The position numbers and the translations under genes are program-made. A stretch of DNA of 64,000 nucleotides from Mactromeris polynyma (lineage: Eukaryota > Mollusca > Bivalvia > Venerida > Mactridae), in assembly GCA_032209605.1 (NCBI GenBank), contig JASFXZ010000033.1, positions 3,589,001-3,653,000 of the forward strand, in the 5' to 3' direction. The first letter of the stretch is position 1, and each line of letters opens with the position of its first letter. Below, in pieces: positions 59,024-64,000 of the stretch. Below the pieces are notes generated by a model. That model worked only from the letters and a program-made list of their open reading frames with translations. It was not told the DNA's origin and searched no databases.

Positions 59024-59620
59024 GTAAGGATTTGTCGTTGAAAAGTTGCATGTCAGGTGTTGTAAATAAAATGACAGATTCTTTGATATTGAAAAGTCGT
59101 ATATTGAATTTGTTATGATTCTATATTTTAGGAAATTTTCGTGTTACAACGATTTTTTTACGTATTTCATTTAATATTTACTCCATCAAATTCAGTGCCA
59201 AAATTTCACAGAATGTTATCACTGACACCAATATGGTGATACTATGTGAGCTTAGGTGAATCTATCTCATGCATAGATTTTTATCAGGGAGGATACATGA
59301 GTTTTGGTTGGAGGTGATTTAAGTATAGATGGCTTACAAGGGACAGTTGCTCCTTGTTCAGGGGACTCCTTCCAGAAGTCAATGACTGATTACTGATTTT
59401 CAAGAAAAAAATACCAAATGTTGTTCAATGTCACCATGCTTAATACGTTGATCCGTAGATCCTATATTATTGATACCATTTCAAGTTTCCATCAGCTTGC
59501 CAGTTTTTAGGAGAGGGGGGCGCACATCGGCCCCGCCCCCTCCTTTAATCCACCTATTACTACTCACAGTATGCAGATTCACATACAGTATATTCTGATG
59601 ATGTCTTTTCAATGTTTCAG

Positions 59621-59667
59621 GATTGAGTCAACATTAAAAAGGTCTGTGAACTGATTAAACAATTAAG
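59621..59667 (+). other. Possible non-coding 5' exon of the nucleoside hydrolase gene
   Basis: Acceptor CAATGTTTCAG and donor AATTAAG|GTAAGA bound 47 nt without an ATG. The coding exon has its own acceptor at 60974, so at least one upstream 5' exon must exist if that site is used. Confidence 0.45.
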
Positions 59668-60974
59668 GTAAGAACTGTACAACATAATGTAAGTTTCATT
59701 TATTGTAAAGGTTTTTCATCGTTTGAAAAGATTATAGACTGGTATCTTAACAAAATCAGCATAATTATTTATAATCATAATTTTAGAATATATTCTTGAA
59801 TATATGCCTTCTCAGAATAACTTGCCTGAAAAGATTTATGGATCATTTAATATTAAAATAATTCATTGTTCGTCCTGGGTTTACATGGGCATGAACTATT
59901 CAGTTTGTTTACATCCAAAGCTGTGTGTTTATGCTTCACGCAGCAGTAACCTTTCTTAGTCTATAATTATGGTCAGTGGAAAGATGACTACTTTTTTATT
60001 CCTGTTATCTTATTTGTTTACAAATGTAGATGAACCTGACAAAGCCAAACTTCTACATCCAATGGTATTTCTTTCATGAATAGTATTTTAAATATCTTAT
60101 AAATTTTCAATTTTAGTGCTCAGGCCAAAAAAAAAATAATTGTTTGGTTTGGGTTACTTCTGTTGTTTTTTATTAGGTTTTTTGTTGGAACGTTATTATT
60201 GTAAGCGCTTAATTCATTTCTTAGAGTAAAAAGCGTCTGCAGTATCGGAACCTGCTGATATTAACGAAAAGAAGTACAACGAGCAAAAGAACGAGGTGCA
60301 AAGAACAAAAACTTTTTTTCTTTCTTTTTTTAACCGACGGACTTTAAAAAACTGTAGGGTCAGTGCCTATTTCGTAGGTAGGGTCAGGTAACCCAAACCA
60401 AAAGTATTATTTGTTTAGGCCTCATGTTTGTTTAACTTTCATTTCACATTAATGTCCATTCGTCTCAAATTGGGTTCAGAAAAAAATCTATTTTTATTTG
60501 TTGATACAATTTTGAATAACATGTTAAAGTTATATATAAGTACATTGTATGTCTAACATGGCATATTCTGATTGATTATATTATTTTATTATATAATCTT
60601 ATCCTTGTTTCTAGGTGTACCAATGCTGTATGTAATTTCCAAGTCCAAATTGACCTAGTCATTGTTACACATTTGAGTTTCTTGGGTGCAACAATAATCT
60701 CCACTTGCTCAGGCCAATAACTCTAAAATACCCTGAAACACAATCATACATTATACATTTGTATTTTGTTTATAAAGTTTGTCAGCAGTTGGCCTTCAAT
60801 TTCGAGCTCAATTTGTATTAAAATGTTTTGAAATCTTTCAACTCTATTATACATGTCAGCACACATACTAACCTTCCAACAGTGTCCCTGACATCTTATG
60901 TTTAGTGCCATTATAAAAAGTAAGTAACTATGCAATAACACTTGAGCATAAAAACATGTAAATGTTTGTTACAG

Positions 60975-63932
60975 TAAAACAATGGGCAGGAAAATAATCA
61001 TCGACTGTGATCCAGGCAATGATGATGCTATGTCAATATTAATGGCACTGAAGTCTGCCGATGTTGATATTATTGCTATTACTTGTGTGGAAGGGAACAC
61101 AGTTGTGAAACAAACTGCACTCAATGCACTGAGAACTCTGCAGACTGCTGAGAGGATGGATGTATGTTTTCTACATGCTTTATTTTAGATCTAACAACAT
61201 TACGTGCCATTCAGAAACTGATTATCAAATTTTGTGTTTAGTGGTATTTATTTTCCAAGAATGGTATTTTAATTTTCATAAAAGGAGTGATTAAACAGAG
61301 ATTGTATTAACATGCTATAAACAATTTTACAATGATACATTCAAGTTGATTTTTATCAAGTTTAACTGTGAGTTTGAATCGACATGTGAACTGTTGAAAT
61401 GTTTTGCAATGAATGAATTGTAAAAAATGCCAGATTTTGTCAACTTTTCACATGATGGATGAATTCCTTCTATTACAGATACCTGTGTTTGTTGGATGTG
61501 ATGCTCCACTTTTGGGGGAGAAAAGACATCGTTCGCCATACCATGGATCAGACGGATTTGGTGATGCACCAGACGAGGAAGCTCCAAACGACTCCCACAT
61601 ACAGTCTGAACATGGAGTTACAGCACTTCTTAGACTGTCTAAGGAACATAAAGGTTTAAACATCTGTTTATTTAGTGTCACAGAATTTCATTTTTTTCCA
61701 GTAATTTACTTAGTTTTAATTATTTATCTGCATAGTTGCTTAGAATTATGAGTACAACTCTTTTCAGGCTTATGGTAGTCTTCACATGCGTATGGGTAAG
61801 ATAATCACTCATCACAGGACTTGAACTCATGACCTTTGAACCAGGAGTCAGGCACTCTACCCCTCCACCACTGTGCCTCTGCATTAAGATATTTCTGTAT
61901 TAATGATAGTGATAGTGTGAAGCAAGGGGACTAACGTGACATTTTCTTTCTAAAATCTGTGTCTGTTTCATTATTTTAACTTGTTACTTCTTGGTTATAT
62001 GGATCCTGTTGCTTTTTTGTATAAAAGTGCCGCATTCTGTCCTATTAACAGGATAGTAAAAATCAAACTCCAACATGATATTGCTGCATTATTAATTTTA
62101 TTTTATGGACATTTATGCAAGCTGCCTTTTTCAAGATAAAGCAGCTAAATGAATGTTTTTGGGGTATTTTTATGCCTTGTTGACATAATTCTTGCTTGTA
62201 AACTTCTTTATTGATTAAATAATGTGTTTACTTGCAGATGATCTTCACTTAGTTGCCATTGGTCCCTTAACCAACGTTGCCATGGCAATCAGGATGGATC
62301 CAAACTTCGGTTCAAGGTTGAAATCATGTAATGTTATGGGTGGAAACTATCTTGGTAAGTATGAGTGGTCAGTGATTAATTAAACTTGATGGATTTTTTG
62401 TTGAATGCTAAAACAGCTTCTGAATGAAGCATGAGAGCTCTTCAAACTTGAAGGTGGAAAACAACGATAAGTTAAGTTCTAACTTATTTATTTGACATTG
62501 ATTGTGTAACATGTTCCTGCGACTGATATTAATCACTCTCGCAGGGCTAAACGTTAACGGTTGTCCGACGGATTTTGACAAGTAAATTGAAGGTGCGAGC
62601 AACAGATTTCCAAAACTACTTGCCAGAGGTGACCAGTGACTTTCAATGGAAGAAATTGTGTCCAAGTTAACCTTAAATCCATTCAACTAAACTGAACGAT
62701 CAATCCACAGTTAAAGAAAAGCAAATGTCCATATCACTTCGCCGAAATGTTACTAAAATTAGGAGCCCTATCAATAGAACTGGTCTTTCCATTTTTCAGC
62801 ATTTTTCACAATTCCAGTTTGCAGAACAATGTTCTACGGATACGCGGTTGAACGCCGTGCTGGCATTTTATATCTGTATCATTAACTATTAGAATTGAAC
62901 CTGCGATCGGTTTCATTTACCGATTTATTAGTCGGAATTGGGTCTAAATACTCGTAAATATGTCTGTATAATTCCTTTTTATCAACTTTTCAAACACGAA
63001 AAATAGTTTAATACTCAGTTAAGGGGGAGCCTTCCGTAATGACAAATACTCAATTAAGCGTTATATTGTCAGATGGAATCATGAATCGTTTAGCATCGTC
63101 TGCATGAATCGCGATGCAGCAACAGAAAAAGTGGATTTTCTTAAAAAAACTAATCAAATGGAAAGAAGGTATGACTGAAGCCAAAACCAAACATGAAAAA
63201 CAGACTTTAGTAAATGCTTGGCTGAGCCAGTTTGCCTGGCTACCATATAACACGGATGGGGATTTATAATTGCTATTACATGTAGATTAGCCAGTTCATG
63301 TTTTAATAGGATTGTTCATGTATTTAAACCTGAACAATTCAACATTGATGTGTGTATTCCTTCATTTGTCACAACTCCTGCATTTTCACTCTACATTTTC
63401 TTGTTTAAGGTCAGGATAAGTGAACATTTGGTCAGGACAAGTGATTTTTTAACCTACTTGTCCGACTTGTCCAGTAGTACAAAAAGTTAATGTTGAGCCC
63501 TGTCTCAATTAATGCTTCCTGGGTAACCAACCAGTGCTTGTGCCAAATTTAGGGACTGTTAAGTTGAGGATCAATTAAACATAAGAGCTCTTCAAACATG
63601 AAGGTGAAAAAGAGTGACAGCCAGAATGACTCAGCAAAATATAATATTATGACTGTGAGGATCCCACGAAGGAAGCAGGTTGAATGAGTATGTACAGCTA
63701 TACAAAATGTAAGAGAAGGAAGCAGGTTGAATGAGTATGTACAGCTATACAAAATGTATTATTTATTGTGACTGTTGTATATATGTTGGTTCCAGGGAAA
63801 GGAAATATGACTGCATGCGGGGAATTCAACTTCTACTTTGATCCAGAAGCAGCTTATGTTGTTTTAAATCAACTTAAGTGTCCTATACTGATTGTTCCAT
63901 GGGAGACCTGTGTGCAACATGGTATAACGTGG
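60975..63932 (+). CDS. Inosine/uridine-preferring nucleoside hydrolase, 5' part (continues beyond window)
   Basis: Coding exons: 60982-61161, 61479-61653, 62238-62354, 63796-63932, all GT-AG with matching phases, 203 codons so far. Nucleoside hydrolases cleave the N-glycosidic bond of purine or pyrimidine nucleosides to base and ribose in the cytosol. The calcium-binding signature is present at residues 8-15 as DCDPGNDD (family DxDPGxDD). Later motifs are [25 protein letters not shown] and the substrate-site block [11 protein letters not shown]. The last visible residues are [11 protein letters not shown]; the remaining C-terminal part lies to the right. The start is the first ATG after the acceptor TTGTTACAG and puts the metal motif at the usual distance from the N-terminus. 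Substrate preference cannot be told from this part. Intact so far. Confidence 0.94.
60982..61161 (+). CDS. Nucleoside hydrolase coding exon 1
   Basis: Encodes [20 protein letters not shown] and the first Rossmann-like strand-helix units ([13 protein letters not shown]). 60 codons, phase 0 at the donor GAT|GTATGT. Confidence 0.95.
61479..61653 (+). CDS. Nucleoside hydrolase coding exon 2
   Basis: Encodes [17 protein letters not shown], then [17 protein letters not shown] and [13 protein letters not shown]. The HGxDGxGD loop is a family hallmark. The donor AAAG|GTTTAA is weaker than average. Confidence 0.94.
61765..61885 (-). mobile_element. tRNA-derived SINE head (second family)
   Basis: On the minus strand: AGGCACAGTGGTGGAGGGGT then AGAGTGCCTGACTCC, and box B GGTCATGAGTTCAAGTCC. 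Matches the head at 46830-47060. In nucleoside hydrolase intron 2. Confidence 0.65.
62238..62354 (+). CDS. Nucleoside hydrolase coding exon 3
   Basis: Encodes [20 protein letters not shown] and [14 protein letters not shown] contributes to the active-site floor in this family. Acceptor ACTTGCAG, donor CTTG|GTAAGT. Confidence 0.94.
63395..63510. mobile_element. Fragment resembling the CAGGG MITE family
   Basis: Contains GGACAAGTGA and ACTTGTCC blocks and ends GTTGAGCCCTG, like one end of the MITEs at 29697 and 32747. Strongly decayed; in nucleoside hydrolase intron 3. Confidence 0.4.
63658..63757. repeat. Two-copy tandem duplication
   Basis: GAAGGAAGCAGGTTGAATGA followed by GTATGTACAGCTATACAAAA occurs twice, about 47 bp apart, essentially identical. 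It lies just upstream of coding exon 4. Confidence 0.9.
63796..63932 (+). CDS. Nucleoside hydrolase coding exon 4
   Basis: Encodes [20 protein letters not shown], then [13 protein letters not shown]. NFYxDPEAA carries substrate-binding Asn and ribose-site residues of the family. Donor TGG|GTATGT; the next exon is outside the window. Confidence 0.93.
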
Positions 63933-64000
63933 GTATGTAAAATGTCTTCATTTGACCAATTGTGCATACATAATATTTGGTGGCCATCTTAGTTGCCATA

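Overview
This is an intron-rich, AT-rich animal nuclear window, most likely from a bivalve mollusc or another lophotrochozoan. Three intact metazoan genes are split into many GT-AG exons. The introns hold tRNA-derived SINEs, several MITE families (including the TACAGTAAAACCTC pogo-like type), a dispersed repeat bounded by AGCTCACCTGAG that is familiar from bivalve genomes, and an unusually large number of minisatellites. The species call rests on repeat type only and is an inference.

Layout. Positions 1-7168 hold no recognisable gene, only decayed repeats. Positions 7169-26089 (+) carry a dihydropyrimidinase/CRMP gene whose full reading frame I could follow across 14 exon positions (604 aa long form, 578 aa short form). 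Positions 26090-32527 are the convergent 3' regions of this gene and of DDB1. Positions 32528-57465 (-) carry a complete 28-exon DDB1 gene (1141 aa; human DDB1 is 1140 aa). Positions 57466 to about 60974 are the divergent promoter region. From 60982 (+) to the right edge lie the first four coding exons (203 codons) of an inosine/uridine-type nucleoside hydrolase that continues past the window.

The main discovery is in the first gene. Exon 7 exists in two versions, 7A (16246-16366) and 7B (17425-17545), both exactly 121 nt with the same phases. 7A encodes the metal-ligand histidine of dihydropyrimidinase ([10 protein letters not shown]). 7B has lysine at the same place ([10 protein letters not shown]), as CRMPs do. 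Using both or neither breaks the frame, so the pair should be mutually exclusive. The 3' end has a second choice: read through the last donor and stop after GS, or splice to a far exon encoding a vertebrate-CRMP-like tail. One locus therefore seems able to make both a pyrimidine-catabolic enzyme and a CRMP-type protein. Alternative splicing of a single CRMP/DHP gene is known in Drosophila, so the principle has a precedent; its form in this lineage is what deserves checking.

The genes have separate cellular jobs: pyrimidine-ring catabolism or neuronal cytoskeleton signalling, the CUL4-DDB1 ubiquitin ligase, and nucleoside cleavage. The nucleoside hydrolase and dihydropyrimidinase could act in one pyrimidine breakdown route, but nothing in the sequence shows linked regulation.
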